Assembly (NCBI RefSeq): GCF_042676025.1
Contig: NZ_JBHTJP010000035.1
Location: 248,001-312,000, forward strand
Direction of reading: 5' to 3'
Length of the DNA: 64,000 nt
Source: Salinimicrobium gaetbulicola
GTDB taxonomy: Bacteria; Bacteroidota; Bacteroidia; Flavobacteriales; Flavobacteriaceae
Both the position numbers and the translations under genes were made by a program. Under the pieces are notes generated by a model. It was not told where the DNA came from, made no database searches, and saw nothing but the letters and a program-made list of their open reading frames with translations. This document shows, one piece after another, positions 42,902-52,013 of this stretch; position 1 is the stretch's first letter, and each line of letters begins with the position of its first letter.

Positions 42902-43342
42902 ATGGAGATCAAAGTAAAAGCATTTGAAGAACTGAACCTGCATGAACTTTATGAAGTTCTACAGTTAAGGGCAGAAGTTTTTGTAGTAGAACAAAATTGT
43001 GTATACCAGGATATTGATGGCAAAGATGAAAAAGCCCTTCATGTTTTAGGCTTTGAAAATGGTACCCTGTTAGCATATACCAGGATCTTCCCTCCCGGAA
43101 TTTACTTTACCGAGGCAGCTATTGGCCGCGTAGTGGTGAAAAGTTCCAGCCGCAAGAATAAATTCGGACATGATATAATGAAAGCTTCTATTGAGGCCAT
43201 TGAAGAAAGATTTGATACTTCAAACATCAAACTTTCTGCACAGACCTATCTTACGAAATTCTATGAAAGCCATGGATTTGAACAGGTAGGCGAAGGCTAT
43301 CTGGAAGATGGCATTCCGCACATTGCTATGATTAAAAAGTAA
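42902..43342 (+). CDS. ElaA-like GNAT acetyltransferase
   Basis: A 146-residue GNAT protein with the ElaA hallmark LHELYEVLQLRAEVFVVEQN followed by CVYQDIDGKDEKALHVLGF. IGRVVVKSSSRKNKFGHDIM supplies the acetyl-CoA loop. The ATG at 42902 is chosen over 42887 and 42845, which overlap rpiB. Substrate unknown. It ends one base before the convergent S41 protease stop. Confidence 0.88.
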   Translation: MEIKVKAFEELNLHELYEVLQLRAEVFVVEQNCVYQDIDGKDEKALHVLGFENGTLLAYTRIFPPGIYFTEAAIGRVVVKSSSRKNKFGHDIMKASIEAIEERFDTSNIKLSAQTYLTKFYESHGFEQVGEGYLEDGIPHIAMIKK

Positions 43343-43343
43343 T

Positions 43344-44978
43344 TTATCTAAGGATCTCTGTGTATTGTACAGGATCGTTCAAAACCTCCCGGGCTTTTTG
43401 GATCTCGGGATTTCTTTGTACGTAATACTCATAAAGGCCTTCCTTGTAAAAATACCTTTTTATGATCTCATCTGATAACAGGCTTACCAGCTCAGACTTT
43501 TTTTCCTCAAGAGCTTCTTCCTTCAAATTCTGAATATCTTTTTCGATCTGTGAAAAGTGTTGAGAAATGTCACTTTCAAGTCCTTCAAATTCTGCAGCTT
43601 TTTTAAGTTCTTCCAATTGTTTCTCAGTGAAGGTTTTGTAATCGAAATCCATAGACGACAGGTAATTTTGAAAATCGGTGTAATCTTTATCTGTAAATTT
43701 GAAATTCTTAAAATCTTTCAGGTCATGCGAATAATAATATTCTGTCGCGTAGTTAAAAATCGCATTTTGCTGAAGGATCGCGTTTGTGATACTGCTGTAT
43801 TCTGAAGTTGACATTTTAATATCAGGAGAAATTCCCCCGCCGTCATATACTTTTCGTCCATTTCGGGTCTGGAATTCATTATAGTCTTCTGTAGTAAACC
43901 TGATCGCATTTCCTTCCTCATCCCTATGGCTATAGTCGAGAGCCTGGATACATCTTCCGCTGGGCGTATAATAACGCGAAATGGTCACTTTTAATTGGGT
44001 ACCATATGTGAGGTCTTTTGGCCTTTGAACCAGACCTTTTCCGAAGCTTCTCGCACCAATGACCACTGCCCTGTCAAGATCCTGAAGAGAACCCGCAACT
44101 ATCTCGCTTGCCGATGCGCTTCGGCCGTTGATGAGCACCGCTAAAGGGATCTCGCTGTCGATCGCTTTTCGGGTGGTGAAAAATGTCTGGTTATATTTTT
44201 CTACTGCCGACTTTGTACTGGTGATCAGTTCCCCTTCCGGAACGAAAATATTCACCACGTTGATCGCTTCGGAAAGTAATCCTCCGGGATTTCCCCGCAG
44301 GTCTAAAATGATCTTTTCGGCTCCCTGTTCCTTTAGTTCTTTTAATGCTTTTAAGGTTTCACCTGAAGCATTTCGGTTAAACTGAGAAAGTACGATATAG
44401 CCGGTATTTCCCTCTAATAATTTATAGAAAGGCACAGCCTTGATTTCAATGGCACCCCTGGTTAAGCTGGTGGTTTTAGTTTGCCCCTGACGATTATAAG
44501 TGAGTTCCACTTTACTGTTAGGAGCTCCTTTTAGAAGTTCTCCCGCATCTTCGGCATAATCTGCTACCTTGATATTTCCTATCTTAATTATCTCGTCTCC
44601 TGCCTTTAATCCTGCTTTGTCTGCCGGGTAATCTTTATAAGGTTCAACGATGATGATCTTATTTTCCCTAATTCCCACGGTTGCACCTATCCCGGTATAT
44701 TCCCCGGCATTATTTATTCGTGCCGCCTGTACCTCTTGTTCGTTCCAGTAATGGGTATAAGGATCCAGATCCTCCAGCATGGCATTAATGGCGGTGTCCA
44801 TGAGTTCGGCAGGATTGGTCTCGTCAACATAATTCATGTTGAGTTCCTTGAAAAGGGTGGTAAAGATCTCGATCTGTTTGGCGATCTCGAAAAAGTCAGA
44901 TTTAAAACTGACGGTACTTAGGAAAAGGATGGCGACAGTAGCCACGACCCCCATCTTCCTGGCAATTTTTGAATTCAT
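43344..44978 (-). CDS. S41 family C-terminal processing peptidase
   Basis: A 544-residue exported or membrane-anchored protease. A hydrophobic segment (residues 10-25) is followed by a PDZ domain (about 85-175) and the catalytic core. GRSASASEIVAGSLQD holds Ser289 and GARSFGKGLVQ holds Lys314, the 25-residue Ser/Lys spacing of Tsp/CtpA. The C-terminal 130 residues are mostly charged helix. It follows rnpA by 6 bp. Probable role: processing or quality control of periplasmic proteins. Confidence 0.94.
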   Translation of the reverse strand: MNSKIARKMGVVATVAILFLSTVSFKSDFFEIAKQIEIFTTLFKELNMNYVDETNPAELMDTAINAMLEDLDPYTHYWNEQEVQAARINNAGEYTGIGATVGIRENKIIIVEPYKDYPADKAGLKAGDEIIKIGNIKVADYAEDAGELLKGAPNSKVELTYNRQGQTKTTSLTRGAIEIKAVPFYKLLEGNTGYIVLSQFNRNASGETLKALKELKEQGAEKIILDLRGNPGGLLSEAINVVNIFVPEGELITSTKSAVEKYNQTFFTTRKAIDSEIPLAVLINGRSASASEIVAGSLQDLDRAVVIGARSFGKGLVQRPKDLTYGTQLKVTISRYYTPSGRCIQALDYSHRDEEGNAIRFTTEDYNEFQTRNGRKVYDGGGISPDIKMSTSEYSSITNAILQQNAIFNYATEYYYSHDLKDFKNFKFTDKDYTDFQNYLSSMDFDYKTFTEKQLEELKKAAEFEGLESDISQHFSQIEKDIQNLKEEALEEKKSELVSLLSDEIIKRYFYKEGLYEYYVQRNPEIQKAREVLNDPVQYTEILR

Positions 44979-44984
44979 GGTATC

Positions 44985-45359
44985 TTATTTTGTTTCTTTC
45001 TCTACAAGAGACTTCAGAAGTTCACGGGTAGAGGAAACGATCTTGGAATAAGAAACAATTTCCCGGCCTATATAAATGAACATGAAAGCGTAGTGAGAGT
45101 CTAAACTGTTACTAACAAGATACTTATTTTTCCTATATGCTTCTCGCATCAAACGTTTCAATTTAATACGATCCACTGCTTTTTTATGATTTCTTTTAGG
45201 AACCGATACCCCGGTTTTATGATAATTTTCAGATTCTTCGGAAAGAGGAAGGTAAATTAAGAGCATGGGAAATTTTTTTACCGACTTGCCTTCAGCAAAT
45301 AATTTATCGATAAGGACCTTACTCTTGAGCTTTTCCTGTTTTCCGAAAGATTCATTCAT
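44985..45359 (-). CDS. rnpA: Ribonuclease P protein component
   Basis: A 124-residue basic protein. It starts SFGKQEKLKSKVLIDKLFAE and has TGVSVPKRNHKKAVDRIKLK followed by RLMREAYRKNKYLV, the RNR-type signature of RnpA. It binds the RNase P RNA and helps mature tRNA 5' ends. It is not beside rpmH or yidC here, unlike in many Proteobacteria and Firmicutes. Confidence 0.95.
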   Translation of the reverse strand: MNESFGKQEKLKSKVLIDKLFAEGKSVKKFPMLLIYLPLSEESENYHKTGVSVPKRNHKKAVDRIKLKRLMREAYRKNKYLVSNSLDSHYAFMFIYIGREIVSYSKIVSSTRELLKSLVEKETK

Positions 45360-45420
45360 GGGGTAAAAATATTGAATTCAGAAATCTTAGAGATGCGCTT
45401 CGGTATTTAATTCTAAAACA

Positions 45421-45449
45421 AAAAAAGCCCCTTCCGAAGAAGAGGCTTT
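45421..45449 (-). terminator. Terminator of the S8-M1 peptidase transcript
   Basis: On the minus strand AAAGCC and GGCTTT plus CTTC/GAAG form a stem with one C-A mismatch around a TTCG tetraloop, followed by a run of seven T. It lies 20-48 bases after the M1 peptidase stop. Confidence 0.8.
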
Positions 45450-45468
45450 AAAAATGAGTTTTTGAACC

Positions 45469-47301
45469 CTATTCGTTAGTATAAACGTTGTTGTCGCGGT
45501 TTATGTCGGCCATCAATTGTGAACTATCGATCTCAATAGTTTCGATCTCACTTTGAGGTTTATCCAGTGTAAAAGTATAGGTCGGATAAGCCCATGCCCA
45601 ATCGTCTTTTACCGTTCTTTCCACTCCTTCTTCAGCAGGTTTTTCCCAACGCATCATCTGCAACGGAATATAAACCTCTTCTGAAGTACCGTCTTTATAA
45701 GTTACGCTTACTTCAACCGGCATTGGCATCAACCCGATCCTTTCCAGGGTTACTTTTGTTCCGGAAGCGCCTTTGGTCACTTCTTTCACTCCGTAATCAA
45801 TGGTGTTGGTGGTTTGTGTCCAATCCATCAGGTACCAATCTAACTCTGCACCCGAAACTTTTTCAGCAACCCTGATAAAATCATTGGGGGTTGGGTGCTT
45901 GAATTTCCAGTCGTTATAATACTTTTTCAAGGTCTTCTGAAGGTTTTCCTTTCCAATTATATAACCAAGCTGAGCCATGAATACTTCCCCTTTAGAATAA
46001 GCGGTAGCACCGTATGCCACGTTATAGTTATAACGATCTGCATGAGTGGTTTGCGGCTGCTCGATTCCTGAAGTAGCCAGCCTTCCGTAGCTGTTGTAAG
46101 ATCCGGCATGAGGATTTTCCTCGTTACCACCCATTACTTCGTTCATAGCCAAACTGGAGATGTAGCTGGTGAACCCTTCATCCATCCACTCGTGTTTACT
46201 TTCGTTGGTCGCCAGTAAATGCTGGAACCAGGCGTGTGCAAACTCATGTGCGGTAACCCCAACAAGGCTTCCGAATTTACGTTCCCCGGTGATTAGAGTA
46301 AGCATGGCATACTCCATACCTCCGTCGCCACCCTGGACAACCGAGTATTGCGGCCAAGGATAAGGACCTATGTGTTCGTTGAAGAACAATAATAATTCCT
46401 CTGTTTTTGGCTGTAAATCTTTCCAGTTCTGTTTGATACTTGATTTGTCTTTATAAAGAAAATGCAATACGGTACCATCTGCAGCCGTGCGTTTATCATG
46501 GATATAATCCGGATCTGCTGCCCAGGCGAAATCATGCACCATTTCGGCCTTGAAATGCCAGGTGTGCTTATCACCTTTACTAGAATTAACCTTTACACCT
46601 TCATCCTCGTAACCATGCCCAATATCATTTGCATTTTGCAACACCCCGGTTGCACCCACAGTATACTTCTTATCAATTGATAATTTTACGTCAAAATCAC
46701 CCCAAACTCCGTGGAATTCCCTGGCGATGTATGGATCTGCATGCCATCCCTGGAAATCGTATTCAGCCATCTTAGGAAACCACTGTACCATGGAAAGAGC
46801 TACTCCTTCGCTACTATTCCTTCCCGATCTTCTGATCTGCTCAGGAACCTGCCCAGCGAATTTCATGTTGAAAGTGGTCTTTTCTCCTGGAAGAATCGGT
46901 TCAGCCAATTCCACCTCCAGCACAGTTCCTACTTCTTCATATTGAAGTGGTTTGCCATTTTGGGTAAGGGCGTTTACTTTCAAATAGCCTTGCTGAGAAG
47001 GAGAAAGTTTCGAGATACGATCGGCAACCCTTCCGTCAGGGTCATTGATGGTTCTTGATCTTACATCCATTTCACTTCCCGGTTGGAAGGCGTTGAAATA
47101 AAGGTGATAAAATACTCTTTTCAAAGTATCGGGAGAGTTGTTGGTATACACCAACTCCTGATCTCCAGTGTACTGAAAATTCTTGACGTTCATATCAACA
47201 TTCATGTTGTAATCAACATGCTGTTGCCAGTAAGAAGTATTATTCTGGCCCCTTGCTCCAAGGGCGGCCAAAAATGCAAATGTTATTAGGATTCTCTTCA
47301 T
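45469..47301 (-). CDS. M1 family metallopeptidase (aminopeptidase)
   Basis: A 610-residue exported zinc aminopeptidase. Signal peptide residues 1-19 (MKRILITFAFLAALGARGQ). The exopeptidase motif GGMEY is at 327-331 and HEFAHAW at 352-358 with Glu375, exactly HExxH-x18-E. The N-terminal half is the beta-saddle domain of M1 enzymes. It would trim peptides in the periplasm or outside. It follows the S8 peptidase gene by 4 bp, and a shared terminator lies downstream. Confidence 0.94.
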   Translation of the reverse strand: MKRILITFAFLAALGARGQNNTSYWQQHVDYNMNVDMNVKNFQYTGDQELVYTNNSPDTLKRVFYHLYFNAFQPGSEMDVRSRTINDPDGRVADRISKLSPSQQGYLKVNALTQNGKPLQYEEVGTVLEVELAEPILPGEKTTFNMKFAGQVPEQIRRSGRNSSEGVALSMVQWFPKMAEYDFQGWHADPYIAREFHGVWGDFDVKLSIDKKYTVGATGVLQNANDIGHGYEDEGVKVNSSKGDKHTWHFKAEMVHDFAWAADPDYIHDKRTAADGTVLHFLYKDKSSIKQNWKDLQPKTEELLLFFNEHIGPYPWPQYSVVQGGDGGMEYAMLTLITGERKFGSLVGVTAHEFAHAWFQHLLATNESKHEWMDEGFTSYISSLAMNEVMGGNEENPHAGSYNSYGRLATSGIEQPQTTHADRYNYNVAYGATAYSKGEVFMAQLGYIIGKENLQKTLKKYYNDWKFKHPTPNDFIRVAEKVSGAELDWYLMDWTQTTNTIDYGVKEVTKGASGTKVTLERIGLMPMPVEVSVTYKDGTSEEVYIPLQMMRWEKPAEEGVERTVKDDWAWAYPTYTFTLDKPQSEIETIEIDSSQLMADINRDNNVYTNE

Positions 47302-47305
47302 AATA

Positions 47306-48982
47306 TTATTTAGAAATTCTGTCTGCCATAATTAAGGCGTTATACAAATTCACCATTTTTCCGGAAGTAGAAACTTCACTGAATTTTTTGGTTTGGGACG
47401 GGTCACCTCCCAGGATCACTGTAGCGCTACTTGAAAGCCCGCTTTCCATAATGATCTGCTTCACTTGTTCTGCGGAAAGTTTTGGGTATAAAGAACGGAT
47501 CATGGCAGCTACACCGGCAACTGCAGGAGAGGCCATAGAAGTTCCTTGTAAGAACTCGTATTCATCGTTTGGAGTAGTTGACCAGATCTTGGTACCAGGT
47601 GCAAACACGTCTACGTTCGTTTTTCCGTAGTTAGAGAATGTAGCCAGCATATTTGATCCATACTCGTAGTTAAGTGCTCCAACCGTTAGGAAGTTGTCTG
47701 CGATCTCATTTGGACTGCTTGGATCCTGATCATTCGGATAAATGGTAGTACCATCAAGGTCCAATCCATCATTTCCGGCGGCATTCACGATCAAAACATC
47801 ATTTTTGTCAGCATATTCAATAGCGTCTCTTACCCATTCAGGATGCGTGGAGAAATATTTTCCGAAGCTGGTATTGATCACTTTCGCGCCATTATCAACC
47901 GCGTAACGAATAGCAAGTGCAATATCCTTATCGTACTCATCTCCATCAGGCACCGCGCGTACAGGCATGATCAACACATTGTTGGCTACCCCGTCGATCC
48001 CGATGTTGTTGTGCTCAGCTGCGATGATCCCGGCTACGTGAGTACCATGCTTGATATCTTCTTTTTCAGGATCTGGTCCTGTAACATCGTTGTTTCCGTA
48101 TCCGCGGTCATTAAGATCGTTAGGATCATCTCCAACAACGGCTCTTCCGTCTAATTCCATGTTGAAATGAGAGCTCAATCTTCCGGAGAAATATTCGATT
48201 GCATCATTAAGCTGTGCGATAGATTCCGGCACACTACCTTTGATGTTGCTCATTACCTGAGAAAGGAAGGCTTGGTACTGCTTCATTTCTTCGGTTTCGG
48301 CATTCATAGCCTGCAATTCTTCCAGGGTATAATCTTCTTTTCCAAGCTCTTCAGAAACAGCTTCATGTGCCATTTTCAGCTGCTGCATAATGCCTTCATA
48401 CTGATTTTTAAGGCCTAAAGCTTCGTTATATTCTTTGTCATACTCGGCCTTGGCTCTTTTATAAAGCTCGAATTCTTCTTGGTTTTCAGGTTTTACGGCA
48501 GAAGCGGGAACATTATCGTATTTAGGTTTTAAAACCTTTAGGATACGCACGTATTCCATGTTTTCCTTAACCGCGTCACCAAGAAAGTTCCAACCGTGAA
48601 CATCATCCACATACCCATTATTGTCATCATCTTTCTGGTTGTTAGGGATCTCATCTGTATTAGTCCAGATCACCCCGTCAAGATCTTCGTGCTCGATATC
48701 AACACCACTGTCAATAACCGCTACGATCACTTTCGTACCTTTTTTATTTTTGATTATCTCGTTATAAGCTTTTTGGACACTCATCCCCGGAACGGTATCT
48801 GAAACCAGGTCTGCTCCTCCCCATCCTTTTAGTTCAGTCTCGGTGAGATCTGTGACCTTGAGGGGCATGGAATCAATATTTTCAATTGGGGTTGAAACAA
48901 CCGCGGGGGCTGAACTGCCGCATCCTGCAACAGCAACAGCTAAACCGGCAATTAAGAATGGTTTAAATGTTGGGATCTTCAT
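47306..48982 (-). CDS. S8 family serine peptidase (subtilase), lipoprotein, with helical insertion
   Basis: A 558-residue protein with a lipoprotein signal (lipobox VAGC, Cys21). The triad is Asp91 (AVIDSGVDIEHEDL), His312 (KHGTHVAGII) and Ser482 (GTSMASPAVAG), with Asn404 at the oxyanion hole (NAAGNDG). Between Asp and His lie 221 residues, far more than the usual 30-50; about residues 140-275 form a charged, probably coiled-coil insertion. Second gene of MBL-S8-M1 on the minus strand, 9 and 4 bp apart. Confidence 0.93.
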   Translation of the reverse strand: MKIPTFKPFLIAGLAVAVAGCGSSAPAVVSTPIENIDSMPLKVTDLTETELKGWGGADLVSDTVPGMSVQKAYNEIIKNKKGTKVIVAVIDSGVDIEHEDLDGVIWTNTDEIPNNQKDDDNNGYVDDVHGWNFLGDAVKENMEYVRILKVLKPKYDNVPASAVKPENQEEFELYKRAKAEYDKEYNEALGLKNQYEGIMQQLKMAHEAVSEELGKEDYTLEELQAMNAETEEMKQYQAFLSQVMSNIKGSVPESIAQLNDAIEYFSGRLSSHFNMELDGRAVVGDDPNDLNDRGYGNNDVTGPDPEKEDIKHGTHVAGIIAAEHNNIGIDGVANNVLIMPVRAVPDGDEYDKDIALAIRYAVDNGAKVINTSFGKYFSTHPEWVRDAIEYADKNDVLIVNAAGNDGLDLDGTTIYPNDQDPSSPNEIADNFLTVGALNYEYGSNMLATFSNYGKTNVDVFAPGTKIWSTTPNDEYEFLQGTSMASPAVAGVAAMIRSLYPKLSAEQVKQIIMESGLSSSATVILGGDPSQTKKFSEVSTSGKMVNLYNALIMADRISK

Positions 48983-48991
48983 AATTTATTT

Positions 48992-49852
48992 TTAGTTAAA
49001 AAGTTCGTTGAATGTAAATACTTCGTTAAGTCTCACTCCTTTTTCGGTGTGCTTCAGGGTGATGACCTTATTATGGGCATCGTGTTCCAGGAACAGGTAA
49101 TAGTTTTCATCTGCCGCCTTTTCCAAAAAGTCTTTTTTCTCCGGAAGGGTTAGCAATGGCCGTGTGTCATACCCCATAACATAGGGTAATGGAATGTGCC
49201 CGGCTGTTGGTAACAGGTCGGCCATAAATACTAGTTTTTTGCCTTTATAGTCAATATGCGGAATCATTTGTTTATCGGTATGACCGTCCACATATAATAT
49301 CCCGAAATCTAATTCTGAAGTTTCCTGATAAGGGAGATTCTTTCTATCAATGAATTTTAATTGGCCGCTTTCCTCCATAGGCAGGATATTTTCCTTTAAA
49401 AAAGAAGCTTTTTCTCGGGCATTAGGCTGAGTAGCCCATTCCCAATGATCTTTATTGCTCCAAAAATGTGCGTTTTTGAACGCAGGCTCATACCCGGTGC
49501 GGTCCTTATTCCATTGTACGCTCCCACCGCAATGGTCAAAATGCAAATGGGTCATGAAGACATCGGTAATATCGTCTCTGTGAAAACCATGTTTTTGAAG
49601 AGATTTATCCAGGTTATCATCTCCCCATTGGAAATAATAGCTGAAGAATTTTTCACTCTGTTTATCACCCATTCCGGTGTCAATAAGTGTTAGCCGATCG
49701 CCTTCTTCAATTAAAAGACAGGTGGCTGCGATATCGATCATGTTATTTGAATCGGCGGGATTGGTTCTATTCCAAATGGTCTTGGGAACCACCCCGAACA
49801 TAGCCCCACCGTCCAGCTTGAAATTGCCGGCTTCAATAGGATATATTGTCAT
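48992..49852 (-). CDS. MBL-fold metallohydrolase
   Basis: A 286-residue metallo-beta-lactamase-fold protein without a signal peptide. The zinc motif is FMTHLHFDHCGGS (His102, His104, Asp106, His107), after LTLIDTGMGDK. Later VDGHTDKQMIPHID and FLEHDAHNKVITL supply further ligands. The overall shape is like quorum-quenching lactonases and related hydrolases, but substrate is not predictable. First of three closely spaced genes before the S8 and M1 peptidases. Confidence 0.9.
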   Translation of the reverse strand: MTIYPIEAGNFKLDGGAMFGVVPKTIWNRTNPADSNNMIDIAATCLLIEEGDRLTLIDTGMGDKQSEKFFSYYFQWGDDNLDKSLQKHGFHRDDITDVFMTHLHFDHCGGSVQWNKDRTGYEPAFKNAHFWSNKDHWEWATQPNAREKASFLKENILPMEESGQLKFIDRKNLPYQETSELDFGILYVDGHTDKQMIPHIDYKGKKLVFMADLLPTAGHIPLPYVMGYDTRPLLTLPEKKDFLEKAADENYYLFLEHDAHNKVITLKHTEKGVRLNEVFTFNELFN

Positions 49853-49976
49853 AAAATTTGTCTTTTTTCTTCGGAAATTTCCCGAAAATGCAAAATACTA
49901 AAAGCTGATAATTAGCTTTCATACCTTCTTAATAGAAGGCTGTTATTTAACAAAACTTTCTGTAGAATTCCTAATT

Positions 49977-51761
49977 TCAGTGTAAATATAGGACTTTTTC
50001 TCCTGCGTCAATTTCATCGTGGAAGTGAAATGGTCTCAAGTTTCCTTCCAGGTTGATAATGAATAACGGAAGTATATCGTCCTGGCGGGATCGATTTTGT
50101 TTTACCCAGTTACGGGTAGAGATCTTTGTCTCGATGGTTTCTGTTTTTTCCTGAATATTTCCCGATTTCAGTTTATAGATCCAGGGCGCCAGATTGGTTT
50201 TATTGGCGAACATGGAAGATGCGCCAATTCGGTCTAGAAGTTCCATTCCCGCCCCGCCTTCTTTAGGAGCGACCAGCACTATATTTTTAGGAATATAGAA
50301 ATAATTATGGACTGTCTGGGCCGCTAGCAGATTGATTTCATTGTTTCCGGTAAGTGCAATAAAAGTGTTTTTTTCGACTGCATTCGCTTCGTCTAAAGTC
50401 TCTTCCTTTAAAGCATTCCCCAGTATACTTTTAAAGCCTTGTTTTTTAGCCTCCTCTATTAATTCCCGGTTTGTATCTATTATGGTTACATCTCCTTCCT
50501 GGTTAAGATGTCTTGCCAGGTACAACCCTAAGGGATTAGCTCCCAATATGAGTGTTCCTTTTCGAGATTCCTGGTGTACCAGTTCTCCCCGTCTCCTTAA
50601 CCAGTCGGTTGTCCAGGTCAAAAATAGCGGGACGCTCAGGGTGGTGAAAATTGCCATGAAGACTAGGATCGAGAATATTTCCGCAGAAATAATACCCATT
50701 TCCAACCCTATACCGGCTATAATGATCTCTACCGCTCCCCTTCCGTTCATTCCCGTACCTACGGTGATCCCTTCTCGCCAGCCATATCCACTGGGAAGAT
50801 AAAACAAGGCTGTTCCCACTATCTTTCCAATAACCGCGACCAAGGTGACGCTTATTAACAGTAACAGGTCTGATTGGAAAACCTCGAGGGTAACATGAAA
50901 TCCTGCTGAAACAAAGAAGATGGGCGCCAGAAATCCTATTGAAATATCATGAAAAATATCGTTGATCTCCTTTGAAATTTGTCGGTTGAATACCCCATCA
51001 CGTATGAAAAGACCGGCCATAAAGGCTCCTAAAATACTATGCAAGTCTGCCATTTCGGCCAGTTCGCAAAAGCCGAAAACGATCAGCAAAATGAGTGTAA
51101 AATGGAAAGTTCTGTTCTTTATTTTTTGATCACTCAGGAATCTTCCGAGTAAAGGCAAAAGAAAATAACCCGCCAGGGCGGTAAGGGCGAAAAATAAAAT
51201 GGCTTTTCCGGCCACGAAAATTAGTCCGAGGGTATCAATACTGCCGGCATCGACAAAACTTAACATCCCGGCGAAGATGATCAATGCAAGTGTGTCTGAA
51301 ATGAGCGCCCCGGCCATGAGAACATAGGCTATACGGGTGTTCAGCAGCTTTAGATCGACCAGGATCCGGCTTTTGGTAGCCAGGGATGTGACCCCCACGG
51401 CAATGGCCACGAAAAGTGCGGCCAGGTGAGTTCCGTCAAAAAGTAAGATGGTGTAATAACCCAAACCGAAGGGAACTACAAACCCTCCTATCGCGGCCAG
51501 AAGACCGGGCCAGGAAGCTTTTCCGAGGTCCCTGAAATTGATCTCGATGCCAATGTATACCATTAAAAGAATGATCCCCACCTCTGCCAGCACTGCAATC
51601 ATCTCTGAAGTTTCGAGCAGGCCCAGTACTGCGGGACCCAGGATGATCCCAATCACAAGTTCTCCTAAAATGGGAGGGTAACCGAGTCTCTTAGCAGCCG
51701 TTCCTCCAAGCCAGGCACCTGCAAGGATGGTTAAAAGTGCGAGAATATTGAATTCTTCCAT
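49977..51761 (-). CDS. CPA2-type cation:proton antiporter with TrkA-N-like domain
   Basis: A 594-residue membrane protein. About 12 helices form the Na+/H+ exchanger domain (residues 1-370; LGYPPILGELVIGIILGPAV, SILGAFMAGLFIRDGVFNRQ), followed by a cytosolic Rossmann segment, GTLILGANPLGLYLARHLN, as in KefB/KefC. It probably exchanges K+ or Na+ for H+ under nucleotide control. The ATG at 51761 (MEEFNILALL) is preferred to 51815. It is divergent from a second antiporter, 252 bp apart. Confidence 0.9.
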   Translation of the reverse strand: MEEFNILALLTILAGAWLGGTAAKRLGYPPILGELVIGIILGPAVLGLLETSEMIAVLAEVGIILLMVYIGIEINFRDLGKASWPGLLAAIGGFVVPFGLGYYTILLFDGTHLAALFVAIAVGVTSLATKSRILVDLKLLNTRIAYVLMAGALISDTLALIIFAGMLSFVDAGSIDTLGLIFVAGKAILFFALTALAGYFLLPLLGRFLSDQKIKNRTFHFTLILLIVFGFCELAEMADLHSILGAFMAGLFIRDGVFNRQISKEINDIFHDISIGFLAPIFFVSAGFHVTLEVFQSDLLLLISVTLVAVIGKIVGTALFYLPSGYGWREGITVGTGMNGRGAVEIIIAGIGLEMGIISAEIFSILVFMAIFTTLSVPLFLTWTTDWLRRRGELVHQESRKGTLILGANPLGLYLARHLNQEGDVTIIDTNRELIEEAKKQGFKSILGNALKEETLDEANAVEKNTFIALTGNNEINLLAAQTVHNYFYIPKNIVLVAPKEGGAGMELLDRIGASSMFANKTNLAPWIYKLKSGNIQEKTETIETKISTRNWVKQNRSRQDDILPLFIINLEGNLRPFHFHDEIDAGEKVLYLH

Positions 51762-52013
51762 CGGATAACTTTTGGTAGTTAGAATAGTCCCTTTAAAATA
51801 AGCAAGGCTTAACATCTAAATTGCTTTTTAACAAACATTTATAGGTTTTATAGCTTCTGAAACGGGGAAGATGTAAGCAATCTTATAATTTGTATAATTT
51901 TTTAAATTATGTGATGTGTAGCTATCAGATAAGATGAATTCTCCCGAATAATCTGTATTTTTACTGCTTAACCTACTTTGTACATCAAAGAAAACAGTGA
52001 TAAAAAACGGTAA

